Shown here: positions 25,613 to 36,000 of the stretch, piece after piece
How positions within the stretch are numbered: position 1 is the stretch's first letter
How the letters are laid out: every line of letters starts with the position of its first letter
Assembly (NCBI RefSeq): GCF_014384705.1
Contig: NZ_JACRSN010000013.1
Span: 17,089 to 81,088, forward strand
DNA length: 64,000 bases
Reading direction: 5' to 3'
Source: Yeguia hominis
GTDB lineage: Bacteria > Bacillota > Clostridia > Oscillospirales > Acutalibacteraceae
Translations under genes and position numbers: made by a program
The notes under the pieces: model-generated
What the model saw: only the letters and a program-made list of their open reading frames with translations
The model's database searches: none
Told to the model about the DNA's origin: nothing

Positions 25613-25808
25613 CACTGTGTGTTTTCTTCTCTGTTGACGGTTTACCAGCTGATTTGCTTTCTTCATTTTCTTTCATTTCGGAAGAAACAGCAGAAGTGGA
25701 TTCTTCATTGTTGCTAGTCGAAGGGTCTTCTTTTGTCCCGCAGCCAGTGATTACACTCACCAATAGAGCAAGCATTAATGCAATTGAAATGATTTGTTTT
25801 GTTTTCAT
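25613..25808 (-). pseudogene. Lipoprotein gene fragment cut off by the transposase remnant
   Basis: The minus-strand frame starts at an ATG after AGGAGG and reads MKTKQIISIALMLALLVSV then ITGC, a clear lipoprotein signal and lipobox (Cys23). A Ser/Glu/Lys-rich linker of about 45 residues follows. Near 25615 the frame enters the antisense of the transposase and loses all resemblance to a protein. The missing 3' part is not seen on the far side of the transposase, so insertion was followed by deletion. Confidence 0.6.
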
Positions 25809-25936
25809 ATAAATCCTCCTGTGCCTAAATAATCGGCATTTATTTTGGTGATTATATTATACTGGCGACCTCGCACCATATTGGGTACATAACAAAACAG
25901 AGCCGCATTTTTTGCAGCTCTGTTCGTTATTTTTGT

Positions 25937-26276
25937 TCAGTTGAATAAATCTCCTACGCATTTTTTACAGTGGTAGTGGTCATCATATTCTACTAAATAA
26001 TTCCCAATATCAAATGCCTCTATAATCTGAGATAGAACATTGTCACGATGTATACAAGGGTCAATGTAAATGATTGAGTGATTCTTTTCCTCGTCCCATA
26101 AAACCCTTCCACGAGGGTAATCAAATGTACTCTCCGCTTTTGAAATGATCGTCATATAGCTGATCATGACCGTATGAGTTATCCAATTTTCTAACTTGTT
26201 CCCGGCCTTCTACAAGGGGACAGGCATTATAAATTAGCTTTCCATGAATATAGAAAAATGGACCTATTTGTGTCAT
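25937..26276 (-). pseudogene. Small partner gene of the E1-like locus, frameshifted
   Basis: The minus strand opens at an ATG (26276) after GAGGG with MTQIGPFFYIHGKLIYNACP and runs to GEYI; the frame then stops at 26119-26127 while the next frame continues DYPRGRVLWDEEKNHSIIYIDP and ends at a CHCKKC-like Cys pair. Joining the two gives about 112 residues that read as one protein, so a one-base change broke it. It follows the E1-like gene by 12 bases. I do not recognise its function; its position suggests a substrate or partner of the E1. Confidence 0.6.
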
Positions 26277-26288
26277 ACTACCCTCATC

Positions 26289-27474
26289 TTATGGATTTAT
26301 TGCCAATAATCTTGCTTCAACATCATCAAACGCGATGTTACATTCTTCTGTTCCATCTGCCATCAGAAATCTAAAGCAGCAATCATCTTGATACATAACT
26401 TTTACGACAGGTTCATCTTCATTACCCAAGTAAAAATATGGTTGTTCAATATTAGTCTTTGCTCTTTGGTAGATTACTGAACCTAAAGCACCAAAAGTCT
26501 TTCCTTTTAGTTCATAATACTTACAAAGCGAAAATAGTTCTGCGTGATAGCCAGTTATTGCGGAACCAGGAATAAGATCAATTTCGTAGTTATCTTCGCT
26601 ATTCTTTTTATGCGGATACTGCGTGGTTTCATTATTCCATCTTAAAAATCTGTCTTTTCCAAGAGCATTAACTTCAGTATTCTTTAAGATATCTGCGCAG
26701 TCAATAATAAGTTTTCTCCACATTGGGATTGAACTATCACGAGCTTGCGCTATAGCTAACAAGCTACTTTTTGCGTTAGATTTGTCAAACAGAGGATCAT
26801 CAATGACCGCTCTAAAATAGTCTCGCAAATCACATGAAACCATTCCATAAGGATGATAAGCGTTATTGCCACTTGCCTTTTCTTTAAGAAATCTTCGCCA
26901 GCTATTATCTCGATCAGCATTAGCGTGTTTTCAGTGATACTTCCATCTAACACTTTATGAATTGTATCAAGCAAGGCAGCCGTTGTGCGAAGTAATACTG
27001 TTGTTCCATAGGAAGCCCTTGTGCCACCGCACCCATTTCTAATTATGAGATTATCTTGAATATCATTTGTGTTAAGCAAAGCTCTATTGTTCACGAGTTG
27101 GCCTTCATTATCAGTGAATAGACATTCGTAACATCCGCGTCTCCCATAATCTACAGCAAGAATGTGGCTATACTTTCCGCCTGCTTCCAACCAAGCATAC
27201 AAAACCGGAACATTACATTTTTCATTGTGTAATGTTCTGTTAAATAAAAGTTGTTGATCGCTACTTCCGATTGTGAAAACAATTAAATCTGCTTCTTTAG
27301 CTTCCTTAGAGAGGGTGTTAGAGTCGATATTGCTACTAATCCCTTCAACATAAATTTCTGGATGCAACATGCCCAGTTGGATTTCCAGTAATTTTGATTT
27401 ATTCATGCCTATGCCAAAAGCAGCGAAAGCCCAGCGTAATATATTTTCTTCGGAAAGAATATGCACAATAGGGA
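26289..27474 (-). pseudogene. E1-like (ThiF/MoeB fold) adenylyltransferase, 5'-truncated and frameshifted
   Basis: The frame from 27474 opens inside an E1-type domain: the segment LSEENILRWAFAAFGIGMNK is the nucleotide-domain 'D-x-ENI-RH-IG-NK' block of ubiquitin-activating-like enzymes, followed by ADLIVFTIGSSDQQLLFNRT and GCYECLF. The glycine-rich loop that should precede it is missing. At about 26885, in TTAAAGAAAAGG, the frame shifts by one base; the other frame continues plausibly (KEKASGNNAYHPYGMVSCDL) to 26289. The C-terminal 190 residues are unrecognised. Both E1 and its small neighbour are broken, so this is a relic of a ubiquitin-like conjugation locus, a class often linked to phage defence. 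Confidence 0.65.
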
Positions 27475-27837
27475 AATCATCAGACGCCCGATAGCGAATC
27501 GGGTCCATGGGAATCTCACCCCTGCCGGGTTCTCCGCCAGCTCCGTAGAGAAGTATCATTAGCCCTGTAGCGTTTCATTGCCATATCCGTAGCTGTCGGA
27601 TATTTCAGAATGGTTCGGAAACGCTCGCCACCTTGCTTCCCGTTATAACCTGGAGTGGCAGGAGGGTCTTGGCGCACCTTCATTCGGCTGGAGTTCTTGC
27701 TCCCGCACAGGAACGTATCTGATGAATGTGTATTTAGTTGTCAAAGTGCATCGAGGTTTTTTGTCCCTCAAAGAGTAGCCAGCGAGAAAGGCCAAAATGT
27801 GCGGGTAAATCGAAAAAAGTTGAAAAAATTTTTTCAT
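27475..27837 (-). mobile_element. Relic of a conjugative-element leader
   Basis: On the minus strand about 75 bases ending near 27490 match the leader upstream of parA at 39583-39675 almost base for base (ATGATACTTCTCTACGGAGC and onwards), and CTTTGACAACTAAATA at about 27735 parallels TTTTGACAACTGAATA at 39430. A frame of 64 residues starts at an ATG (27837) after GGAGGTGTCT and begins MKKFFQLFSIYPHILAF; it may be a leader peptide or chance. After the leader the sequence goes straight into the truncated E1 gene, so a deletion has joined an ICE left region to foreign DNA. Confidence 0.6.
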
Positions 27838-27854
27838 AGACACCTCCGGTAAAT

Positions 27855-27886
27855 AAAAAAAGCACCACATCAGAACGATGAGGTGC
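27855..27886 (-). terminator. Second terminator hairpin downstream of ppdK
   Basis: On the minus strand GCACCTCAT and ATGTGGTGC form a 9-base stem followed by seven Ts. It lies just upstream of the leader relic and shields it from read-through. Confidence 0.7.
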
Positions 27887-27889
27887 AAT

Positions 27890-27937
27890 AAAAAAAGATA
27901 ACGGGTATCTGATCAAGAAATGAACAGATACCCGTTT
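27890..27937 (-). terminator. Main terminator of ppdK
   Basis: On the minus strand AACGGGTATCTG and CAGATACCCGTT form a 12-base perfect stem, followed by ATCTTTTTTT. It lies about 95 bases after the ppdK stop; a weaker CAGGC/GCCTG hairpin sits between. Confidence 0.85.
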
Positions 27938-28032
27938 ATAGGACTTATTTCAGGCGAAAAAGCCTGATTTTTGAAGCCGTGTTTTCATCAGTTTTCGATG
28001 CCGAAAACCCTTGATATTACTGGCTTTTTTGC

Positions 28033-30663
28033 TTAATTCCGCGAGTCTTTAATTGCAGCCTGTGCAGCAGCCAAACGCGCGATCGGCACACGGAACGGCG
28101 AGCAGGAAACATAATCGAGACCTGCATTGTGGCAGAACTCAACAGAAGAGGGATCGCCGCCGTGTTCGCCGCAGATTCCGAGATGGATGTCCGGACGGGT
28201 CTCGCGGCCAAGCTTTGCAGCCAGTTTCACCAGACGGCCAACACCCTTCTGATCCAAATGCTCAAACGGATCGGATTCAAAAATCTTCTTCTCGTAATAT
28301 GCATCCAGGAACTTTCCGGCGTCGTCACGGCTGAAGCCGAATGTCATCTGCGTCAAATCGTTGGTACCAAAGCTGAAGAATTCCGCTTCTTTCGCAACTT
28401 CATCCGCCATGAGCGCTGCACGCGGGATTTCAATCATCGTACCGACTTCATATTTCATCGTCACACCGGCATCCGCGATCAATTTGTCCGCCGTGGTGGT
28501 TACGATCTTCTTGACATACTGCAGTTCCTTGACCTCGCCAACCAGCGGAATCATGATCTCCGGCCGAATCTGGATATTCTTTTCTTGCATCACATGGATT
28601 GCAGCTGTGATCACCGCAGTTGTCTGCATTTCCGCAATTTCCGGATAGGAAACCGCCAGACGGCATCCGCGATGTCCAAGCATCGGGTTAAACTCATGCA
28701 GGTTGGAGATGACCTCTTTGAGCTCTGCAACCGAAATGTCGAGTTCGCCCGCAATTTCTTTGATATCTTCTTCCTTCGTCGGAAGGAACTCATGCAGCGG
28801 AGGATCGAGGAAACGGATGACAACCGGGTGTTCTTCCATCACACGGAAGAGCGCCTCAAAGTCTCCCTGCTGATACGGCAGAAGTTTTGCGAGCGCCTTT
28901 TTACGGGTCTCAAGATCCTTCGCCACGATCATTTCACGCACAGCCTTAATCCGGTCGCCTTCAAAGAACATGTGCTCTGTACGGCAAAGGCCGATTCCCT
29001 CTGCGCCGAATTTTTTCGCCTGCGCAGCATCACGCGGCGTATCGGCATTCGTGTATACGTCCAAACGGCGGGCATCATCCGCCCACTTCATGAAGCGTTC
29101 AAAGTCACCGGAGATGGAAGCTTCCACCGTCGGAATCGCCTCTCCGTAAATATTCCCTGTCGAACCATCGATGGAAATGTAATCTCCCTCATGAATGGTC
29201 CGTCCGGCCAGTGTAAACAGTTTTGCATCGTAATCGACATTGATCTCGCCGCATCCGGAAACACAGCAGGTTCCCATGCCGCGCGCAACAACCGCCGCGT
29301 GCGAAGTCATACCGCCGCGTACGGTCAGAATGCCTTCTGCTGCCGCCATGCCTTCGATGTCTTCCGGAGAGGTTTCCAGACGCACCAGGACAACCTTTTC
29401 TCCGTTTGCGGCCCATGCTTTTGCATCTTCAGCCGTAAAGACCACTTTTCCGCAGGCAGCGCCAGGAGAAGCCGCAAGGCCCTTTCCAATTGCCTGTGCT
29501 TTTTTGAGTGCAGCAGCATCGAACTGCGGGTGCAGCAATGCATCGAGCTGTTTCGGATCGACGCGGAGAACTGCCTCTTCTTCCGAGATCATGCCCTCAT
29601 CCACAAGGTCTACCGCAATTTTCAAAGCAGCAGCAGCGGTGCGCTTGCCGTTTCTGGTCTGAAGCATATAGAGTTTGCCATTTTCAATGGTGAACTCCAT
29701 GTCCTGCATATCCTGATAATGCTGTTCCAGCGTATTTGCAATGGAAGCAAACTGCTTGTAAACTTCCGGCATCTGCTTTTCCAGGTCTGCGATTGGCTGC
29801 GGCGTACGGATACCCGCAACAACATCTTCGCCCTGCGCGTTGATGAGATACTCGCCGAACAGTTTCTTTTCGCCGGTTGCCGGATTCCGCGTAAAGGCAA
29901 CGCCGGTTCCGGAGGTGTTGCCGGAGTTTCCGAACACCATCGACTGTACGTTTACCGCGGTGCCCCAATCGTAGGGAATTTCATTCATCCGGCGATACAC
30001 ATTTGCACGCGGGTTATCCCAGGAACGGAACACGGCCTTGACCGCTTCCATCAGCTGTACCTTCGGATCGGTTGGGAAATCTTCCCCTTTCTGCTGCTTG
30101 TAAAGCGTTTTAAAGCGGCAGACCAGATCCATCATATCGTCAGCGTCCAGTTCGGTATCGAGCTTAACGCCCTTTTCTGCTTTTTTGGCATCGATAATTT
30201 TTTCGAATTCGCTCTTCGGCTGTTCCATAACGACATCGGAGAACATCTGGATAAACCGGCGATAGGAGTCATAGGCAAAGCGCGGATTGTTCGTGAACGC
30301 CGCCAGTCCCTTGACAACGGTATCGTTCAGACCCAGGTTCAAAATCGTATCCATCATGCCCGGCATGGAAGCGCGCGCACCGGAACGGACCGAAACGAGG
30401 AGCGGATTTTCCGGATCCCCAAACTTTTTGCCGCAGATTTCTTCCATCTTTGCCAGATGGTCATAAATCTGCGCCTGGATGTCCGCATTGATCTGACGGC
30501 CATCCGTGTAATACTGCGTGCAGGCTTCCGTAGAAATGGTGAAGCCCTGCGGAACCGGCATTCCCAGTCCGGTCATTTCAGCAAGGTTCGCGCCCTTGCC
30601 GCCCAGCAGTTCCCGCATTTTTCCGTTACCTTCTGAAAAAAGGTATACGTACTTGTGACTCAT
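28033..30663 (-). CDS. ppdK: Pyruvate, phosphate dikinase
   Basis: An 876-residue enzyme that interconverts PEP and pyruvate with ATP/AMP and pyrophosphate, central to clostridial glycolysis. The phosphorylated histidine is in GGMTSHAAVVARGMG; the C-terminal PEP/pyruvate barrel has the catalytic Cys region GICGEHGGDP. The N-terminal ATP-grasp domain starts LLGGKGANLAEM. I chose the ATG at 30663, nine bases from AGGAGG, over an ATG two codons upstream that is too close. It is monocistronic with an extended -10 promoter and two strong terminators. Confidence 0.97.
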   Translation of the reverse strand: MSHKYVYLFSEGNGKMRELLGGKGANLAEMTGLGMPVPQGFTISTEACTQYYTDGRQINADIQAQIYDHLAKMEEICGKKFGDPENPLLVSVRSGARASMPGMMDTILNLGLNDTVVKGLAAFTNNPRFAYDSYRRFIQMFSDVVMEQPKSEFEKIIDAKKAEKGVKLDTELDADDMMDLVCRFKTLYKQQKGEDFPTDPKVQLMEAVKAVFRSWDNPRANVYRRMNEIPYDWGTAVNVQSMVFGNSGNTSGTGVAFTRNPATGEKKLFGEYLINAQGEDVVAGIRTPQPIADLEKQMPEVYKQFASIANTLEQHYQDMQDMEFTIENGKLYMLQTRNGKRTAAAALKIAVDLVDEGMISEEEAVLRVDPKQLDALLHPQFDAAALKKAQAIGKGLAASPGAACGKVVFTAEDAKAWAANGEKVVLVRLETSPEDIEGMAAAEGILTVRGGMTSHAAVVARGMGTCCVSGCGEINVDYDAKLFTLAGRTIHEGDYISIDGSTGNIYGEAIPTVEASISGDFERFMKWADDARRLDVYTNADTPRDAAQAKKFGAEGIGLCRTEHMFFEGDRIKAVREMIVAKDLETRKKALAKLLPYQQGDFEALFRVMEEHPVVIRFLDPPLHEFLPTKEEDIKEIAGELDISVAELKEVISNLHEFNPMLGHRGCRLAVSYPEIAEMQTTAVITAAIHVMQEKNIQIRPEIMIPLVGEVKELQYVKKIVTTTADKLIADAGVTMKYEVGTMIEIPRAALMADEVAKEAEFFSFGTNDLTQMTFGFSRDDAGKFLDAYYEKKIFESDPFEHLDQKGVGRLVKLAAKLGRETRPDIHLGICGEHGGDPSSVEFCHNAGLDYVSCSPFRVPIARLAAAQAAIKDSRN

Positions 30664-30724
30664 TAGCATTGACCTCCTAAAAATTTACTTTCCCCATATT
30701 TTTTCCTTCTGATTGGAACAATTT

Positions 30725-30733
30725 ATTATAGCA
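30725..30733 (-). promoter_or_regulatory. Extended -10 promoter element of ppdK
   Basis: On the minus strand TGC-TATAAT is a full extended -10 box, about 60 bases before the ppdK start. I do not see a good -35 box, as is usual with extended -10 promoters. The stretch from 30734 to 31093 is AT-rich and holds no supported gene; it contains a perfect palindrome CAAACCGGTTTG near 31034. Confidence 0.5.
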
Positions 30734-31093
30734 AAAATAACGGGAAATTTCCATCCTTTTTCATTGTGCAAATCGTTGGATGTTTGTGGAGATTTTAAAA
30801 TAAAATAACCATGTTTTACAAAAGTGAAATTTATAAAAAAATATCGTCTGTTTCCGCTTGAAAAAATATATTTATGTGCGATAATATAAATAAGTATTGT
30901 CCTTCTGACCTTTTCCCATATTTTCAAGTTATAACTGGTCATTTTTTCGAAGTGCTTGTCTCTTTTGTGTCCGCACAAAGGAACCTTTTTCTGGCTTCGA
31001 ATTTTTTCGTTCCGGTTTTGAGCGGCAAGTTCAAACCGGTTTGATAAACACACCTCAATACTGAAAACCACCGCTTATTCGGGAGGATCTATC

Positions 31094-31321
31094 ATGCCGG
31101 ATTTTTTTCCATGGATTCCGTCTGTTTTGTACAGACACCCTGTGGAGCAAAAAACCGAACAAAGTGTTCTGCAGCATACCGCTTCTGAATATGTCATGCA
31201 GATGTTGGACACAGGCTGTTTTTCTGTCTGTGCAGACACTTCTTCTATCAAGAAGATGCATTCTACAAAATGTTCTGGGTGTATGGTATCTTCTTCTGTT
31301 TCTGTGCTCGACCAACAATAG
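31094..31321 (+). CDS. Possible small protein of unknown function
   Basis: A 75-residue frame with an ATG eight bases after GGGAGG, beginning MPDFFPWIPSVLYRHPVEQ and containing four cysteines. It lies in the gap between the divergent ppdK and prs genes. I recognise no family. The good ribosome site is the only support; codon use is not distinctive. A hairpin CCGCCA/TGGCGG (31331-31352) stands between it and prs, so it may be part of the prs leader. Confidence 0.3.
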   Translation: MPDFFPWIPSVLYRHPVEQKTEQSVLQHTASEYVMQMLDTGCFSVCADTSSIKKMHSTKCSGCMVSSSVSVLDQQ

Positions 31322-31378
31322 CTATATTTTGCCGCCAAGCGTTCGCCTGGCGGTAAATTATTATAGGGGGAATCGAAT

Positions 31379-32338
31379 ATGAATTTTCACGGAAAAAACA
31401 TCAAGATTTTCGCCGCAAACGCCTGCCCGCAGGTTGCACGGCAAATTTCGGAATGCCTGGGACTTCCGATGGGTAAAAGCGAAGTTACCACCTTTAGCGA
31501 CGGTGAAGTCTCCATCTCGCTGCTCGAATCCGTTCGTGGTTCGGAGTGCTTTATTGTCCAGTCCACATGCGGCCCGGTCAATAACAACATTATGGAACTG
31601 CTGATTATGATCGACGCGATGAAACGTGCTTCCGCTGCACGGATCACCGCCGTTATTCCGTATTTTGGCTATGCGCGTCAGGATCGCAAGGCCAAAGCCC
31701 GTGATCCGATCTCTGCAAAACTCGTTGCGGATCTGATTACCGCTGCCGGCGCAGACCGCGTTCTGACGATGGATCTCCATGCAGCGCAAATTCAGGGCTT
31801 TTTCAACATTCCGCTGGATCATCTGCTTGGTTCCCCGCTTCTGATTTCCTATCTGAAAAAACGGATTGGCGCCAACATCAAGGATTATGTCGTCGTCTCC
31901 CCGGATCTTGGGTCCGTCACAAGAGCACGGAATTTTACCGCGCGTCTGGGCTGCCCGCTTGCAATTATTGACAAGCGCCGTCAGCGCGCCAACGTCTCTG
32001 AAGTCATGAACATTATCGGTGACGTCAGCGGTAAAAAGATTATCTTGGTTGACGATATGATTGATACTGCCGGTACGCTGTGCAATGCTGCTGTTGCGCT
32101 TCGGGAAAAAGGCGGCGCCGCTGAAATCATGGCCTGCGCGACCCATGCGGTTCTTTCCGGCCCGGCAGTAGAACGCATTAAGAACAGTCCCATCGATGAG
32201 CTCGTTCTCCTTGACACCATCCCGATGCCGGAAGAAAAAATGCTGCCGAACTTTACAATCCTTCCCACTGCGCCGCTCTTTGCCGAGGCCATTGAACGGA
32301 TTTATGAGGACAAGCCTGTTTCCCCCATGTTTGTCTAA
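31379..32338 (+). CDS. prs: Ribose-phosphate pyrophosphokinase (PRPP synthetase)
   Basis: A 319-residue enzyme that makes PRPP from ribose 5-phosphate and ATP for nucleotide and amino-acid synthesis. The PRPP loop VDDMIDTAGT, the flexible catalytic loop region RQDRKAKARDPISAKLVADL and the metal-site DLHAAQIQGFF are intact. Start follows TAGGGGG. It is followed by pth and mfd in the same direction, an order (prs-pth-mfd) common in Firmicutes. Confidence 0.97.
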   Translation: MNFHGKNIKIFAANACPQVARQISECLGLPMGKSEVTTFSDGEVSISLLESVRGSECFIVQSTCGPVNNNIMELLIMIDAMKRASAARITAVIPYFGYARQDRKAKARDPISAKLVADLITAAGADRVLTMDLHAAQIQGFFNIPLDHLLGSPLLISYLKKRIGANIKDYVVVSPDLGSVTRARNFTARLGCPLAIIDKRRQRANVSEVMNIIGDVSGKKIILVDDMIDTAGTLCNAAVALREKGGAAEIMACATHAVLSGPAVERIKNSPIDELVLLDTIPMPEEKMLPNFTILPTAPLFAEAIERIYEDKPVSPMFV

Positions 32339-32415
32339 TGTTCTCCAGCAAATTCTCCATTTTTTGCACAGACACTTTGCTATACTGATTGATAACGCAT
32401 CTGAGGTTTGCACGC

Positions 32416-33021
32416 ATGTTGAGTCATCTGTTTTCAAAACCTGCTCCCGGCCCTGTCGAATTTTTGATCGTGGGGCTCGGGAATCCAGGCAAACAATATG
32501 AGGGAACCCGCCACAATGCGGGTTTTCTCGTTCTTGATACCCTTGCAGAAAGCATGGGGGTCAAAATGAATCGAATTAAATTCAAAGGACTTTGCGGCGA
32601 AGGCATGCTTTCCGAGAAAAAGGTCCTGCTGTTAAAGCCCTCGACCTTTATGAATCTGAGCGGCCAATCGGTACGAGAGGCCATGGCATTCTATAAGCTG
32701 CCGCCTGAACGGGTTTTAATTGTTTTCGATGATATTTCCCTGCCGCCCGGCAAACTTCGGATTCGAAGAATGGGCAGTGACGGCGGGCATAACGGAATGA
32801 AAAACATCCTTTATCTCTCCGGAAAAGACACGTTCCCGCGGATTAAAGTCGGCGTCGGTGCAAAACCTTCGCCGGATTGGGATCTTGCCGATTGGGTGAT
32901 GTCCCGTTTTACGGACAAAGAGGCCGCCTCTCTTAGAGAAGCAGCGGATCATGCGGCAAAAGCCTGTGCCCTGATCGTCGACGGCAAAATTGACCAGGCA
33001 ATGAATCAATTTAACGCATAA
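32416..33021 (+). CDS. pth: Peptidyl-tRNA hydrolase
   Basis: A 201-residue hydrolase that recycles peptidyl-tRNA dropped by ribosomes. The catalytic His is in GTRHNAGF and the catalytic Asp in VFDDISLPPGKLRIR; GSDGGHNGMKN is present. I chose the ATG at 32416; the frame is open a few codons upstream without a ribosome site. The N-terminus has a 13-residue extension ahead of the usual LIVGLGNPG. It lies 16 bases before mfd. Confidence 0.95.
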   Translation: MLSHLFSKPAPGPVEFLIVGLGNPGKQYEGTRHNAGFLVLDTLAESMGVKMNRIKFKGLCGEGMLSEKKVLLLKPSTFMNLSGQSVREAMAFYKLPPERVLIVFDDISLPPGKLRIRRMGSDGGHNGMKNILYLSGKDTFPRIKVGVGAKPSPDWDLADWVMSRFTDKEAASLREAADHAAKACALIVDGKIDQAMNQFNA

Positions 33022-33037
33022 AAATTAGGAGAAGCTC

Positions 33038-36000
33038 GTGGAATTCTTAACCTCTGCAATTTCCGGGCTTCCGGAATTTCGGCAGCTAAAAACAGCGGTC
33101 GATACCCGTGCGCTTCCCGCTGTCGTAACCGGATTGTCCGGCATTCACAAAGCAAATGTCATTTATTCGCTCTGCGCCCTTTCGCGGCGCAGGGCTTTTG
33201 TTGTTGCGTCCGATGAAGCGGAAGCACAGCGCCTTCAGCGGGATTTGGAATCCATGGGGATGCATCCGCTTCTGTACCCCACGCGGGATTTTACCTTCCG
33301 GGATACTGCTGCCACCTCCCATGAATATGAGCACAGCCGTCTGCATGTTCTTTCCGGACTGCTTTCCGGAGATTGCGACTGCGTAATCGCCTGCATCGAC
33401 GCAGCCCTGCAATATACCATGCCGGAGACGATCCTGCGAAAACGAACCGTCTCTCTCTCCACAGCCCAGGAGATTTCTCCGGAAGCGCTCACCGCACTGC
33501 TGCTCTCCTGCGGGTATGAGCGCGCCGAGCAGGTCGAAGGCCCCGGACAGTTTGCGCAGCGCGGCGGTATTTTTGATTTCTTCCCGCCGAACAGCACCGC
33601 TCCGGTGCGGATTGAGTTTTGGGGAGACGAAATCGATACCATCACCTACTTCGATCCGGAAAGCCAGCGCCGTACCGATCAGACAGACTCTATCACCATA
33701 ACCCCCGCTGTAGAAACACCGGTTGCGAATCCAACGCTGCTGGCCAAACAGATCCGGGAACACGCTTCCGGGCTGCGCGGCAAAACAGCGCCGGCGGCAA
33801 AGGCCATTCTTCTGCAGGAGGCAGAATCCTTGGAAGCCGGCGTTCATTTAAGCAACGCTGATAAATTCATTTCGTTCCTCTATCCACAGCCTGCCACTCT
33901 CTTTGACTATTGCGACGGACAATTTCTTTTGTTTGTTTCCGATCCCATGAATGTCAAAGAGCGCATCCGCACGACCACCTGGCAATGGGGAGAAGATCTT
34001 CGGGATCTTCTGGCGGAAGGCATTCTTTGCCGCGGCCTCGATTCCTTTGCCCAGGACGCGGCATATGCTGCGGACCGTTTCGCCGCATATGGTGCGATTT
34101 ATCTCGATTCGTTTGCACACGGCAATTATGACGCGCCTTTGCGAACCGCCATTCACCTGTCCGTCCGGCAGCTCTCTGCCTGGGGCGGAAGCATCGGGCT
34201 GCTTACAGAAGACCTGCGCGCCATGCTCTATAATCGATGGGCATGCGCCGTATTGGCCGGAAACGAGCGCTCTGCACGAACCACGGCGCTCGACTTACAA
34301 AAAGAGGGCATCGACGCAGAATTTGTTGCGGATCCCAAGTCGATTCGACCGGGAAGCGTTGTCGTAACGACCGGAACGCTCTCTGCCGGGCTGGAATATC
34401 CCAGCGCCGGATTTGGAATGATTACACATGGACAACTTTCCATTCCAAAGGCACATCGGCGGCGCCGCAACAAAAACAGCAAAGAGATTTACAGCCTTGC
34501 AGAACTTACGCCGGGCGACTACGTCGTTCACGCTTCGCACGGAATCGGAATCTTTGACGGGATCCGGAAAATTGACATGCAAGGCATTACAAAAGACTAT
34601 ATTAAAATCCGGTATGCTAAGGCCGATACGCTCTATGTTCCGGTCACGCAGCTGGATTTGGTCTCCAAATATATTGGGCCGCGGGAAGATTCTGCCGTAA
34701 AGCTCCATCGGCTCGGCGGAACAGAATGGCAAAAAGCCAAAAGCCGTGTTCGAAAAGCGGTGCAGGATATGGCCAAAGATCTGATTGCACTCTACGCTGC
34801 ACGGATGCAGACTTCCGGCCACGCCTTTTCTGCAGATACGGAGTGGCAGCATGATTTTGAGGCGCACTTTGAATATGAGGAAACCGAAGATCAGCTGCGC
34901 TGCATCGACGAAATCAAATCGGATATGGAACGCAGTGTTCCGATGGATCGCCTGCTTTGCGGGGACGTGGGCTTTGGCAAAACCGAGGTAGCATTGCGGG
35001 CAGCGTTTAAATGCATTACAGACAGCAAGCAATGTGCGCTTTTGGTGCCGACAACCATTCTTGCCTGGCAGCACTATCAAACCGTCCTGGGGCGTATGGA
35101 GGGCTTTCCTGTGAAGGTTGAGCTGCTCTCTCGTTTCCGCACACCAAAACAGCAAACCGAGATTCTGCATAAGCTTGCCCGCGGAGAAATTGACATGGTG
35201 ATTGGAACTCACCGTCTGGTTTCCAAGGACGTTCAGTTCCGCGATCTCGGCCTTGTCATTATTGACGAAGAGCAGCGTTTTGGCGTTGCACAAAAAGAGC
35301 ATCTCAAAACCATCTGCAAGAACGTCGACGTTCTGACGCTTTCCGCTACCCCAATTCCGCGAACCCTCAGCATGGCGCTTTCCGGAATCCGGGACATGTC
35401 CGTTATTGAGGAGGCCCCGCATGATCGGCATCCGGTACAGAGCTATGTTCTCGAATACGACATTGGGATTTTGACAGACGCCATTCGTCGGGAGTTGCGC
35501 CGCGGCGGCCAGGTGTACTATCTGCACAATGATATTGGTTCCCTGGAACGAACCGCTGCCCGGATCCAGTCCCGTATTCCGGAAGCACGAATCGGTATTG
35601 CACACGGCAGAATGGGCGAAGGCGAGCTCTCCGAAATTTGGAAAAAACTAATTGAACAGGAATTGGACATTTTGGTCTGCACCACGATCATCGAGACCGG
35701 CGTCGATGTTCCGAATGTCAACACGCTGATCATCGACAACGCGGATCGAATGGGTCTTTCTCAGCTTCATCAGCTTCGCGGCCGGGTCGGCCGGTCCTCC
35801 CGAAGAGCCTATGCTTACTTCACCTTTACCCCGGATAAAGTTTTAAGTGAAATCGCACAGAAACGCCTTTCCGCAATCCGCGAATTCACAGAATTCGGCT
35901 CCGGTTTTAAAATTGCAATGCGCGATTTGGAAATTCGCGGCGCCGGGAATATCCTCGGCGGAGAACAGCACGGGCAAATGGAATCCGTCGGATATGATAT

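Noticed and set aside
28129..30636. An 835-codon open frame opposite ppdK
   Set aside because: It is antisense to a fully conserved ppdK gene, has no ribosome site and resembles no protein family. Long antisense frames are common in genes with this codon use.
31164..31382. A second small frame overlapping the one at 31094
   Set aside because: No ribosome site and only a shadow of the neighbouring frame.
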